This document shows positions 23,535-31,399 of a stretch of DNA of 33,004 nucleotides, in pieces. A program made the translations under genes and the position numbers. Source of the stretch: Arthrobacter sp. ES3-54 (GTDB taxonomy: Bacteria; Actinomycetota; Actinomycetes; Actinomycetales; Micrococcaceae); the NCBI RefSeq assembly GCF_029504395.1, contig NZ_JAQFIF010000027.1, forward strand, positions 1-33,004. Reading direction: 5' to 3'. The number at the start of each line of letters is the position of its first letter. The first letter of the stretch is position 1. The notes under the pieces were generated by a model. It was not told the origin of the DNA, did not search any database, and saw only the letters and a program-made list of their open reading frames with translations.

Positions 23535-26162
23535 ATGCCCACTCCGCTCAATCAGTCCTTGGCTGACTCTGCCCTCCTGACAAAATCCCTCCCGTTGGGC
23601 CTGCTCCGCGCTTTCGTGCAAACCAACGCCGCCGACGACGGGCTGACGCCGCAGTTGCTTGCGGACCTCAAAATCCTGGCCCGCACCCCTGGTCTGCTGG
23701 TGGCCTGCAATTACGGCGGAACCCTGTGCGCGGCGGAAGGCATCTCCACCGAAACCCTGCCGCTGGGCAGCGCGGCGATTGCGCTGCGTGCGCTGGCTGC
23801 CCTGCCCAACACCCACGCCGCCGTCATCTCGGGGCGTTCCCTGCGGGATCTGGCCGCGGTCTCACGGCTCCCTGCAGAGGTGCACCTTGTCGGCTCGCAC
23901 GGCGCGGAGTTCGACATGGGCTACGCCCACGGGTTGTCCCTCGCTACCGAATCAGTGCTGCAGCAGGCCAGCCAGGCCCTCGCCGAAACCGTGGGCGCCT
24001 GCCGTGGCATCAGCATCGAGCGGAAGCCGGTCGCCGTGTCCGTGCACACCCGCCCGGCTGCACCCGACATCGTTGCGCTGGCCACCAAGCAGGCAGAAGA
24101 GATCGCCCAGGCGCACGGGCTGTCCTTTATTGTGGACGGCTCAGTCCTGGACCTGTCTGTGGTGGAACCGTCCAAGGCCTCCGCCTTGGAGCACCTGCGC
24201 TCCATGCTCGGCGTCAGTGCCGCCCTCTACGCCGGCGACGCGTCCAGCGATGAGCTGGCCATGGCAACGCTGCGCGGGCCGGACATGGCGCTGCGCGTGG
24301 GGGAGGGGCCCAGCGTGGCGAACCACAGGCTCCGGGACCCGGAGTCGTTCGCCCGGGTCCTGGCGATCCTGTTCGAACTGCGGCGGGCGTGGCTTTTCGG
24401 CGAGGACGCCGTGGGCCTGGAACGGCACTCCATGATCGGCAACGGCTCCTCCACCGCCCTGATCACACCGGACGCGAAGATCTGTTGGATGAGCCACCCG
24501 CTGCCGGACTCGGGGTCGCTGTTCGCCCATCTCCTCGGCGGCGATGCGGCCGGCCACTTCTCCGTGGAACCGGTGAAATCCGAGCAGGTCCTGGGCCAGC
24601 GCTACGTGGACAGCACCATGATCGTCGAAACCCGCTGGGCCGACGTCACCGTGACGGACTACTTGGAGCCGGCCCCGGAGGGCATCACCAGCTTGGTCCG
24701 GGTGTTATCCGGCACCGGCATGGCGAGAATCGTCTTCGCTCCGCGGCCGGACTACGCGAATGCGCCGTTCAGCATGGAGGCGCGCGGGACGGAGCTGCAC
24801 GTCGTGGGGACCGCGGATCCGATCACTCTTCTGGCGCCCGGCGTGGCCTTTTCCATCACCTCGGACGGCCGGCACGCCACCGCCACGGGCGAGGTCGACT
24901 TGCGGGACGGGCCCGTGGTCCTCAACCTGCGCTGCGGCGATACGGAACCGCAGCCCGCGGTGCCCGAAGACGAGACCGGGCGTCGCACCGCCGTCGTCCA
25001 TCATTCCCGGCGCTGGGTCCACGAGCTGCAACTGCCGGGCGTGAAGCCGTCGCTGGTCCGCCGGTCCGCGCTGGTGCTGCGGGCCCTGGTCCACGAACCC
25101 ACCGGCGCGGTGCTGGCCGCGCCTACCACCTCACTGCCGGAGGGAATCGGCGGCACGCGGAACTGGGACTACCGGTACTGCTGGCTGCGGGACGGGTCCA
25201 TGACCGTCAACGCCCTCGTGGACCTGGGCTCCACCGCCGAGGCCGAGGGCTTCCTGGCTTGGCTGGGCCGGATCCTGGCCCACGCCCCGGGCCCGGAGTG
25301 GCTCCATCCGCTCTACTCGGTGACCGGGGCGCCATTGTCCACCGAGGCCATCATCGAGAGCCTGCCCGGCTACGCGGGATCGCGCCCGGTCCGGATCGGG
25401 AATGCTGCCGACCACCAGGTGCAGCTGGACGTGTTTGGCCCGATTGCCGAGCTGATTCACGCCCTCAGCGCCCGCCAGGGCGTGCTCTCCGACGACCACT
25501 GGGAACTGCTGGTCCAGATGGCCGCGGCCGTGCTGGCCCGCTGGCATGAAGCGGACCACGGCATCTGGGAGGCCAGGCGGGCGCCGCGGCACCATGTCTA
25601 CACGAAGGTGATGTGCTGGGTGGCGCTCGACCGGGCGCTGCGCACGGCCGCCCGGCATGGTCGCGAACCGCTGCCGGCCTGGGAGCCCACAGCGGCGAGA
25701 ATCCGGCAGGAAGTCCTGCGCGAAGGCTGGGACGAGACGGCGTACTCCTACACAGTGGCGTACGACAGCCCGGACCTGGATGCAGCCGTGCTGCACATCG
25801 GTCTCTCCGGACTGCTGGACGTCAACGACCCCCGCTTCCTGGCCACCGTCACGGCGGTGGAACGGGAACTGCGGGTGGGGCCCACCGTTTTCCGCTACAG
25901 GTACGACGACGGCCTGCCGGGCTTGGAGGGCGGTTTCCACATCTGCACCACGTGGCTGATCGAGGCCTACATCGCAGTCGGCCGGATCGAGGAGGCCTGG
26001 GACCTCTTTGACCAGCTGGTGAACCTGTTCGGACCTACGGGGCTGCTGCCCGAGGAATACGATCCTGGCACGGAAACCCACCTGGGCAACCATCCCCAGG
26101 CGTATTCGCACCTGGGCTTCATCCGCTGCGCCAGGCTCCTGCACGAGCACCAGAAGAACTGA
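23535..26162 (+). CDS. Degenerate trehalose-phosphatase domain fused to GH15 glucoamylase/trehalase
   Basis: An 875-residue cytosolic two-domain protein. Residues about 45-285 resemble OtsB, a HAD-family trehalose-6-phosphate phosphatase: SGRSLRDL (99-106), GSHGAEF (120-126), ISIERKPVAVSVHTR, VVEPSKASALEHL and YAGDASSDELAM. However motif I, normally DxDGT, reads NYGGT (59-63), so the nucleophile Asp and the general-acid Asp are both gone. Motif IV GDDxTDE reads GDASSDE. This domain is very unlikely to be a phosphatase. Residues about 295-875 form a complete GH15 enzyme, with TRNWDYRYCWLRDGSM (about 540-555), LEGGFHICTTWLIEAYI (about 796-812) and LLPEEYDPGTETHLGNHPQAYSHLG near the end. GH15 members in actinobacteria include trehalases and glucoamylases, so the substrate is uncertain. 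The ATG at 23535 has GAAGGA at good distance. Confidence 0.9.
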   Translation: MPTPLNQSLADSALLTKSLPLGLLRAFVQTNAADDGLTPQLLADLKILARTPGLLVACNYGGTLCAAEGISTETLPLGSAAIALRALAALPNTHAAVISGRSLRDLAAVSRLPAEVHLVGSHGAEFDMGYAHGLSLATESVLQQASQALAETVGACRGISIERKPVAVSVHTRPAAPDIVALATKQAEEIAQAHGLSFIVDGSVLDLSVVEPSKASALEHLRSMLGVSAALYAGDASSDELAMATLRGPDMALRVGEGPSVANHRLRDPESFARVLAILFELRRAWLFGEDAVGLERHSMIGNGSSTALITPDAKICWMSHPLPDSGSLFAHLLGGDAAGHFSVEPVKSEQVLGQRYVDSTMIVETRWADVTVTDYLEPAPEGITSLVRVLSGTGMARIVFAPRPDYANAPFSMEARGTELHVVGTADPITLLAPGVAFSITSDGRHATATGEVDLRDGPVVLNLRCGDTEPQPAVPEDETGRRTAVVHHSRRWVHELQLPGVKPSLVRRSALVLRALVHEPTGAVLAAPTTSLPEGIGGTRNWDYRYCWLRDGSMTVNALVDLGSTAEAEGFLAWLGRILAHAPGPEWLHPLYSVTGAPLSTEAIIESLPGYAGSRPVRIGNAADHQVQLDVFGPIAELIHALSARQGVLSDDHWELLVQMAAAVLARWHEADHGIWEARRAPRHHVYTKVMCWVALDRALRTAARHGREPLPAWEPTAARIRQEVLREGWDETAYSYTVAYDSPDLDAAVLHIGLSGLLDVNDPRFLATVTAVERELRVGPTVFRYRYDDGLPGLEGGFHICTTWLIEAYIAVGRIEEAWDLFDQLVNLFGPTGLLPEEYDPGTETHLGNHPQAYSHLGFIRCARLLHEHQKN

Positions 26163-26197
26163 TCACCACCGGAATTGACCGGAAGCAGGGCCGGCCG

Positions 26198-27367
26198 CTA
26201 CTCGCAGCCGACGCCGTCCCCGTCGCGGTCCAGCTGCCGGCTGTACCCCGGCTGGCCGACGTGGATGGGCGCCGCGCCGGCTGCGCGGACGGCGGTGCAG
26301 TTCGCGTAGGTTCTTGCCGCGGGTGCAGGGGCAGGCGCGGGGGCGGGGGCCATCTGGACCTGGGCCGGGGCTGGCGCGGGCACGGCCGCAGGCGCCGTGG
26401 CGGGCTGCCGTGCGGGTGGTGCCTGCGCGGCCTGCGCTGGAGCGGATGCCGGCCGGGTGGTCGGGGCCAGGGCGTCCGGGCAGTCCGAGAGGACCCGGGC
26501 CATGGCATCGTGCTCGGCCTGGGTCACCCAGAGCCCGTAGCTGGACTTCACTGATATTTGGCGGGCGACGTAGTTGCAGCGGTAGGACTTGTTCGGCGGC
26601 AGCCAGGTGGCGGCGTCTCCGTCGCTCTTGCTTTGGTTGGCGGGGCCGTCCACCGCCAGCAGGTTCAGGGGATCGTTGGCGAAGGACAGACGCTGCGCCG
26701 GACTGAGCTTTTGCGCGCCCTTCTGCCAGGCGTCGCTGAGGGCCACGACGTGATCGATCTGGACCGCGGTGCTGGTGGCGTTGCCGCGCCGGAAGTTGAT
26801 GGCGATGGCCGTGTAGGGGTCGGCCAGGACGCCGGAGAGCACCACGCAGGCCCGCGTCCCCGGCTTGAGCGCGAGGGCCGTGAGGTCGCGGCGGAGCACG
26901 TCATTGCGGGTATCGCAGCCGTTGTGGTCAACGTCGGACCAGGCCGGGCCGAACTGCTCGCGCGAGTAGCCCGTCTTTGGTGCGCGGCCCTTGACGGGCA
27001 GGGTCGCCAGCACCTGGCGGGCTTTGCTCGCAAAAGCTGGCTGCTGGTGCGGGGCGCCGACGCCGGGAACTTCCCCACTGGGAACATCGACACTAGGTGC
27101 CGTGTCCGGATCCAGCGGGGCGCTGTCCGTGCCGGCTGACGCGGTGGCGGGGGAGCTCGCGACGGCGGTCGGAGCGGCGGCCGGGGCCGTCCCGGGGCTA
27201 GCGCAGGCCGTGGCAGATACCAGCAGCAGCCCTGCCAGCCCGGCCGCGATCCAGTCCACCACGCCGATGTTCCGGCTGCGGGAGCTTTCCGACGGCGTGC
27301 TGTCTGACTGGGTGCTGTTGGATTGGGCGCTGCCTGATGTGACCCTGCCTGCTGTGACGCTGTGCAA
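26198..27367 (-). CDS. Exported HNH endonuclease-like protein (DUF1524) with excalibur domain
   Basis: A secreted or surface protein of about 389 residues. A hydrophobic segment VVDWIAAGLAGLLLVSATACAS acts as signal peptide, perhaps lipoprotein type (Cys after ATA). A Pro/Ala-rich linker follows, then the DUF1524 HNH nuclease core: YSREQFGPAWSDVDHNGCDTRNDVL, VQIDHVVALSDAWQKGA, with the catalytic His, and FANDPLNLLAVDGPANQSKSDGDAATWLPP. A second Pro/Ala-rich linker leads to a C-terminal excalibur calcium-binding motif, YANCTAVRAAGAAPIHVGQPGYSRQLDRDGDGVGCE in part, with the DxDGDGxxCE loop. Such proteins are common in actinobacteria and are thought to be extracellular nucleases. The start is uncertain. 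TTG at 27367 follows GGGGAAGAA; GTG at 27451 is also open, and a GTG just before the hydrophobic segment is possible. It converges on the GH15 gene. Confidence 0.82.
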   Translation of the reverse strand: MHSVTAGRVTSGSAQSNSTQSDSTPSESSRSRNIGVVDWIAAGLAGLLLVSATACASPGTAPAAAPTAVASSPATASAGTDSAPLDPDTAPSVDVPSGEVPGVGAPHQQPAFASKARQVLATLPVKGRAPKTGYSREQFGPAWSDVDHNGCDTRNDVLRRDLTALALKPGTRACVVLSGVLADPYTAIAINFRRGNATSTAVQIDHVVALSDAWQKGAQKLSPAQRLSFANDPLNLLAVDGPANQSKSDGDAATWLPPNKSYRCNYVARQISVKSSYGLWVTQAEHDAMARVLSDCPDALAPTTRPASAPAQAAQAPPARQPATAPAAVPAPAPAQVQMAPAPAPAPAPAARTYANCTAVRAAGAAPIHVGQPGYSRQLDRDGDGVGCE

Positions 27368-27520
27368 TTCTTCCCCGCTTCGTGCGCTGTTGCCCCTGCT
27401 ATCCGCGGGGCGGCTTAAGACCGGTCCCAGCCTACCGGCGCACCCAGCCACGCGATGGGACGCCGCGTCGCTCCGGACGGAACCGGACGGCCGAACAGAA
27501 TGCAGGCGCCCCTGCGGGAG

Positions 27521-28651
27521 TCAGCGGACCCCCGGCCGGGATGCCGAGAAGATGGCGGGCGCCCCGCCGTCGCCGGTTGCGAGATCGGCCAGGATCCTGC
27601 CCACCACCGGCGTGAACTTGAATCCGTGCCCGGAGAAGCCGGCACCGATGACCACCGGGCCGATCCGGTCCAGGACAAAATTCTCATCCGCCGTGGTTGT
27701 GTAGGTGCAGCTGATGTCGGTGAGCGAGTCGGCGTCCACCCCGGGCAGCCAGTCCAGGGCGTAGCGCTGCAGGGCCGCCCGCTGTTCGGGCTCCGCGGCG
27801 AAGGTCCGCCGGTCCGGGTCCACCGCCGGACCCACCCCGTGCCATCCGGCCTTGATCCCCTCGCCCGGCGTCTGCATGCCGTAAACGGGCGAGCGCCAGT
27901 AGGCGTACGCCTCCCCGTGGCCGGGCATGTGGTTGAACCCCGGCCACTGGGCGCCGGGGTCCGTGATGGCGAAGTGTGCGGGCTGTTCCTGGGTGACAGT
28001 CAGCCGGGGCAGCGGCGCCGCGCCGGCCAGCAGCTTCGTGGTCCAGCCGCCGGCGGTGACCACGGCCTGCCTGGCGGAGAGCATCTCGGTGCGGCCGCCG
28101 GACTCAAGCGTGAGCCGGACGCCGTCGTCGAGCACTTTCAGCTCAAGAACCTTCACGTGATGGCGGATCTCGGCACCGAGGCCGGCGGCCAGGCGCTGCA
28201 GGGCCGGCAGTGCGGCGTCCGGATTCAATTGGCCGCCGTCCGCCATGTGCAGCACGCGCTGGTCGAACCGGATGCCCCGCCAGCGCTCGGCAGCCTCCTC
28301 GGCGGAGAGGAACTCGGCCCGGAGCCCCGCGGCAAGCAGCGCGTTGCGGACCTCGGGCAGCCGCGGGTCGGTGCCGTGGTTCACGACGCCGGTGCGCGCC
28401 AGCAGCCGCTCGCCGGAGTCCGTTTCCAGCTCACTCCACAGCCGGGCCGCCTCGGCCAGCATGGCAACGTAGTCCGGATCCGCGTAGCCGGGGTTGAAGT
28501 TCCGGGTTGTGCCGTGGGAGGCACCGTTGCGGTGGCCTGGCCCGAATTGCTCCAGCAGGGTCACCTCCCGCCCGCGCCGGGCCAGCGCCCAGGCGGTTGC
28601 GGAGCCCATCGCGCCGCCGCCGATGACGACTGTGTCCAGGGTTGATTTCAA
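27521..28651 (-). CDS. Monomeric sarcosine oxidase / N-methyltryptophan oxidase-type flavoenzyme
   Basis: A 376-residue FAD oxidase of the MSOX/SolA family, which oxidises N-methyl amino acids to the amino acid, formaldehyde and hydrogen peroxide. The dinucleotide-binding motif VVIGGGAMGSATAWALARRG starts at residue 8. The cysteine that attaches FAD covalently in monomeric sarcosine oxidase (Cys315) is present at exactly residue 315, in DISCTYTTTADENFVLDRIG. GFSGHGFKFTPVVG provides the downstream flavin-contact lysine. Substrate (sarcosine, N-methyltryptophan, or pipecolate-like) cannot be decided. Translation starts at TTG 28651, with a strong AGGAGGA five bases upstream. The transporter gene ends 43 bases upstream, so the two probably form an operon. 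Confidence 0.9.
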   Translation of the reverse strand: MKSTLDTVVIGGGAMGSATAWALARRGREVTLLEQFGPGHRNGASHGTTRNFNPGYADPDYVAMLAEAARLWSELETDSGERLLARTGVVNHGTDPRLPEVRNALLAAGLRAEFLSAEEAAERWRGIRFDQRVLHMADGGQLNPDAALPALQRLAAGLGAEIRHHVKVLELKVLDDGVRLTLESGGRTEMLSARQAVVTAGGWTTKLLAGAAPLPRLTVTQEQPAHFAITDPGAQWPGFNHMPGHGEAYAYWRSPVYGMQTPGEGIKAGWHGVGPAVDPDRRTFAAEPEQRAALQRYALDWLPGVDADSLTDISCTYTTTADENFVLDRIGPVVIGAGFSGHGFKFTPVVGRILADLATGDGGAPAIFSASRPGVR

Positions 28652-28694
28652 GGGTCCTCCTCCGGGGTTTGGTGCGGCCCCGCCGCGGATACGG

Positions 28695-29621
28695 TCAGGC
28701 CAGCAGCAGGGCTACACCGATCATGGCAGGGACAGCTACCACCGTCGTGATCAGCACGGTGTCCTTGGCTACTGTGACGCCGGTGCGGTAGCGGCTGGCC
28801 GCGACGAACACGTTTTGGGCGGTGGGCAGGGCAGCCGTGACGACGGCGGCGAACAGCGCCTGCTCCTGCATGCCGAGGACAAAGCGGGCAAACAGGTAGG
28901 CCACCAGTGGATGGACGATCAGTTTGAAGAAGCTCGCCAGCAGGGTGTCCAGCCGGCGTCCGGCGGCCGCCTGCAGCGGCGCGGAGTTGTTCAGGCTCAT
29001 GCCGAAGGCGATCAGCATGGCCGGGATGGCCGCTCCGCCGATCAGGTGGATGGGCTCCATGATCAGCGGCGGTACCTGCCAGCCGGTTCCGGCCACCACC
29101 AGACCCAGCCCGGTGCCGACGATCATCGGGTTCCGCAGGATCATGAGCACGAACCTCAGCGGCGTGGTGCGGTGCGAGCTGGTGGTGGCATCCAGGGCCA
29201 TGAGGAACAGGGGAGTGAAGAAGGCCAGCTGGAAGATCAGCAGGGGTGCAACGTAGCTGGCATCGCCGAGCACGAAGACGGCGATGGGGATGCCGAGGTT
29301 GGCTGAGTTGGCCAGGGACGCGCTCATGGAGGAAATGAGGGCCTCCGGTACGGGCCGCTTGAGCGCGAACCGCACGATACCAAAGAACAGGACCGCGGTT
29401 ATGACGGCTCCCACCGCCGTCACGAGCAACGGCGCGGCAAAGACGCTATGCAGATTGGCCTTGCTGAGCGTCTCGAAGAGCAGGGCGGGGCTCGCGACGA
29501 AGAACGTCAGGGCGCTGAGGACGGAGCGGGCGTTCTCGCCCAGAATGTTGCGCCGGCCCACGAACATGCCGACCAGGATGATGACCCAGACGACGAAGAA
29601 GCCTGCCAGTACCCCTAACAC
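28695..29621 (-). CDS. AEC-family transporter (auxin efflux carrier type)
   Basis: A 308-residue membrane protein with about ten hydrophobic segments, starting LGVLAGFFVVWVIILVGMFVGRRNIL. The fold shows typical family landmarks, SMSASLANSANLGIPIAVFVLGD (fourth segment, with conserved Asn residues), ILRNPMIVGTGLGLVV and IGGAAIPAMLIAFGMSL, and a C-terminal ALPTAQNVFVAASRY. AEC proteins export or exchange small organic acids. The start is GTG at 29621 without a strong ribosome binding site. It precedes the sarcosine oxidase-type gene by 43 bases in the same direction; the pair may handle one amino-acid derivative. Confidence 0.9.
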   Translation of the reverse strand: MLGVLAGFFVVWVIILVGMFVGRRNILGENARSVLSALTFFVASPALLFETLSKANLHSVFAAPLLVTAVGAVITAVLFFGIVRFALKRPVPEALISSMSASLANSANLGIPIAVFVLGDASYVAPLLIFQLAFFTPLFLMALDATTSSHRTTPLRFVLMILRNPMIVGTGLGLVVAGTGWQVPPLIMEPIHLIGGAAIPAMLIAFGMSLNNSAPLQAAAGRRLDTLLASFFKLIVHPLVAYLFARFVLGMQEQALFAAVVTAALPTAQNVFVAASRYRTGVTVAKDTVLITTVVAVPAMIGVALLLA

Positions 29622-29782
29622 GCTGTTCTCTGCATCGGGGCGGGAGGGCGGCGGGTAAAGGACACCGCTCCAGAGTAATCAGCTTTATTCCCCAGACCGT
29701 CCTATTACGCCCGACGGCGTGGGGCCGCGTCCCCTGCGCAGCCTGCTGCTGGACTCGGCAGGCGGGGCTGGGGCTGGGGCCG

Positions 29783-30211
29783 CTAGTTCAGCGCGGCGTT
29801 ATTCAGCGAGTGCGGGGGGCGCATGAGGCCAGGCGTCATGCCCTCCGCGGGGTCGTTGCCAATCTGGACAATCTTGTTGTCCTGATCAACGTGGACCACC
29901 TTGGGGTTGTACGCCTTCGCCTCCTCCGTGGTCATCTGGGCGTAGGTAATGAGGATGACGATGTCGTTCTCGTGCATCAGGTGGGCGGCGGCGCCGTTGA
30001 TGCCGATCACGCCGGAACCGCGCTCGCCGGCAATCGTGTAAGTCTCGAGCCGGGCGCCGTTCGTGACGTCGACAATCGCCACCAGTTCCCCGGGAAGGAT
30101 GTCGGCCGCCTCCAACAGATCCAGGTCCACGGTGACGGATCCGACATAGTGAAGGTCCGCGTGCGTGACCGTCGCGCGGTGGATCTTGGATTTGAATATT
30201 GTGCGATTCAT
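29783..30211 (-). CDS. panD: Aspartate 1-decarboxylase
   Basis: A 142-residue proenzyme that makes beta-alanine from aspartate for pantothenate and coenzyme A synthesis. The self-cleavage site Gly24-Ser25 in HYVGSVTVD is intact, and Ser25 would become the pyruvoyl cofactor. Other landmarks are KIHRATVTHADL, YTIAGERGSGVIGINGAAAHL and DIVILITYAQM. It is about 15 residues longer than many homologues because of a C-terminal tail ending MRPPHSLNNAALN. The ATG is unambiguous. The other pan genes are not adjacent. The 161 bases to the next gene are non-coding. Confidence 0.96.
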   Translation of the reverse strand: MNRTIFKSKIHRATVTHADLHYVGSVTVDLDLLEAADILPGELVAIVDVTNGARLETYTIAGERGSGVIGINGAAAHLMHENDIVILITYAQMTTEEAKAYNPKVVHVDQDNKIVQIGNDPAEGMTPGLMRPPHSLNNAALN

Positions 30212-30306
30212 AACGCCACCAGTCTAGCGCGGGGCCACCGCGCGCGCTGTGGCCCACCGCACACGCAGCAGGCCTGCCGCGCAGGCCGGTCCGCAGAGGG
30301 CTGCAG

Positions 30307-31257
30307 TCACGCGGGCCGGTCCACAGGGGCCGGATCAAGGGCGCCGGCCGCAGCCGCGGGCACGATTGATGCCGCCGTCAACGCCAGGATTTCGCGGGCT
30401 GCCAGCAGGGCCGGCCGCCTGGCACTGGACCGCCGCACCGAGGTGAACACTGTCCGGTGCGGATCCCCGGGCAGGTCCAGGAGCTGCGCGCTGGTGCCGC
30501 GGCCGGTCCACACGAGGTCGGGCATCAGGGCCACAGCATTTCCCGATTCGATCAGCCGGATCTGGGCCTGCAGGTCGGCGGTTTCAAAGCGGACGTCGGG
30601 CTCAAAGCCGGCGCTCCGGCAGGCCTGCTCGGCCCAGTGCCGGGAGGCCGCTCCGCGTGGTTCCATCACCCAGGGCAGCCCCGCGGTATCGGTCAGCGTC
30701 CTGATGGCGTCGCGCCCGGGCGAAGCGGGTGGAACGGCGAGCCGGATGGCGTCGCGGGTCAGGGCCACGCGGTCCAGTTCGGCGTAATGCGGGGCGGCAT
30801 GGCCAGGGTACTGCTCGGCGATCACGAGGTCGAAGTCCCGGGCCCAGGTCTCGTGAAGGGCCGTCTCCGGTTCCCGCTGGGTCATTTCCACCCGGACTTC
30901 CGGGTAGCTGTCTGACATCCTGGTCAGGGCGTCCGGCATGAGTGCCAGCGCGGCGGACTGGAAGACCGCAATCCGCACGGTACCGGTAACCGTGGTCAGC
31001 GACGCGGCCAGGTCCGCCTCCGCCTGCTCCAGGGTCTCCAGGAGCTGGGAGGTGTGGGCCACCAGGACCTCGGCCTGCGGGGTCAGCTGCACGCGGCGCC
31101 CGGTCTTGCGCAGGAGCTCCACTCCGGCCTCCTTCTCAAGGAGGGCCAACTGCTGCGAGACTGACGACGGGCTGTACTGGAGCGCCTCGGCCACTTCGGC
31201 CAAGGTGCCCCGGATCTTCAGTTCGCGCAACAGTCGCAAACGCCGGACGTCGAGCAT
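30307..31257 (-). CDS. LysR-family transcriptional regulator
   Basis: A 316-residue LysR-type regulator. The N-terminal winged helix-turn-helix reads LRLLRELKIRGTLAEVAEALQYSPSSVSQQLALLEKEAGVELLRKTGRRVQLTP (about 7-60), and the ligand-binding domain runs from about 90 to 300 (VRIAVFQSAALALMPDALTRM, then FDLVIAEQYPG). The gene is divergent from an amino acid permease gene, with inverted repeats in the 142-base gap. Regulators in this position usually control the neighbour, so the permease and the regulator's own gene are its likely targets. The ligand is probably an amino acid or derivative, which is inference. The C-terminal 20 residues are Ala/Pro-rich. Confidence 0.92.
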   Translation of the reverse strand: MLDVRRLRLLRELKIRGTLAEVAEALQYSPSSVSQQLALLEKEAGVELLRKTGRRVQLTPQAEVLVAHTSQLLETLEQAEADLAASLTTVTGTVRIAVFQSAALALMPDALTRMSDSYPEVRVEMTQREPETALHETWARDFDLVIAEQYPGHAAPHYAELDRVALTRDAIRLAVPPASPGRDAIRTLTDTAGLPWVMEPRGAASRHWAEQACRSAGFEPDVRFETADLQAQIRLIESGNAVALMPDLVWTGRGTSAQLLDLPGDPHRTVFTSVRRSSARRPALLAAREILALTAASIVPAAAAGALDPAPVDRPA

Positions 31258-31269
31258 CGCTTTTCCTTT

Positions 31270-31304
31270 GTGAATTCTGATGATTATTCATTAAGAGAAT
31301 TCAC
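31270..31304. promoter_or_regulatory. Inverted repeat, probable LysR operator
   Basis: GTGAATTCT (31270-31278) and its exact complement AGAATTCAC (31296-31304) are separated by 17 AT-rich bases. The repeat starts 13 bases before the LysR start codon, the place expected for an autoregulatory site. Confidence 0.55.
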
Positions 31305-31312
31305 TTTATCTA

Positions 31313-31330
31313 ATGCAATCGGGCTTGCAT
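31313..31330. promoter_or_regulatory. Second inverted repeat at the permease promoter
   Basis: ATGCAA (31313-31318) and TTGCAT (31325-31330) around TCGGGC, a palindrome with the T-N11-A character of LysR boxes. It touches CATACT (31328-31333), a possible -10 element of the permease gene. A regulator bound here would overlap the RNA polymerase site. Confidence 0.45.
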
Positions 31331-31399
31331 ACTGTTGTCACTCGGTAACGCCCATCACAGGGTGGATTGATGGGCATCACACCTAAGCAGGAGGCCCTG

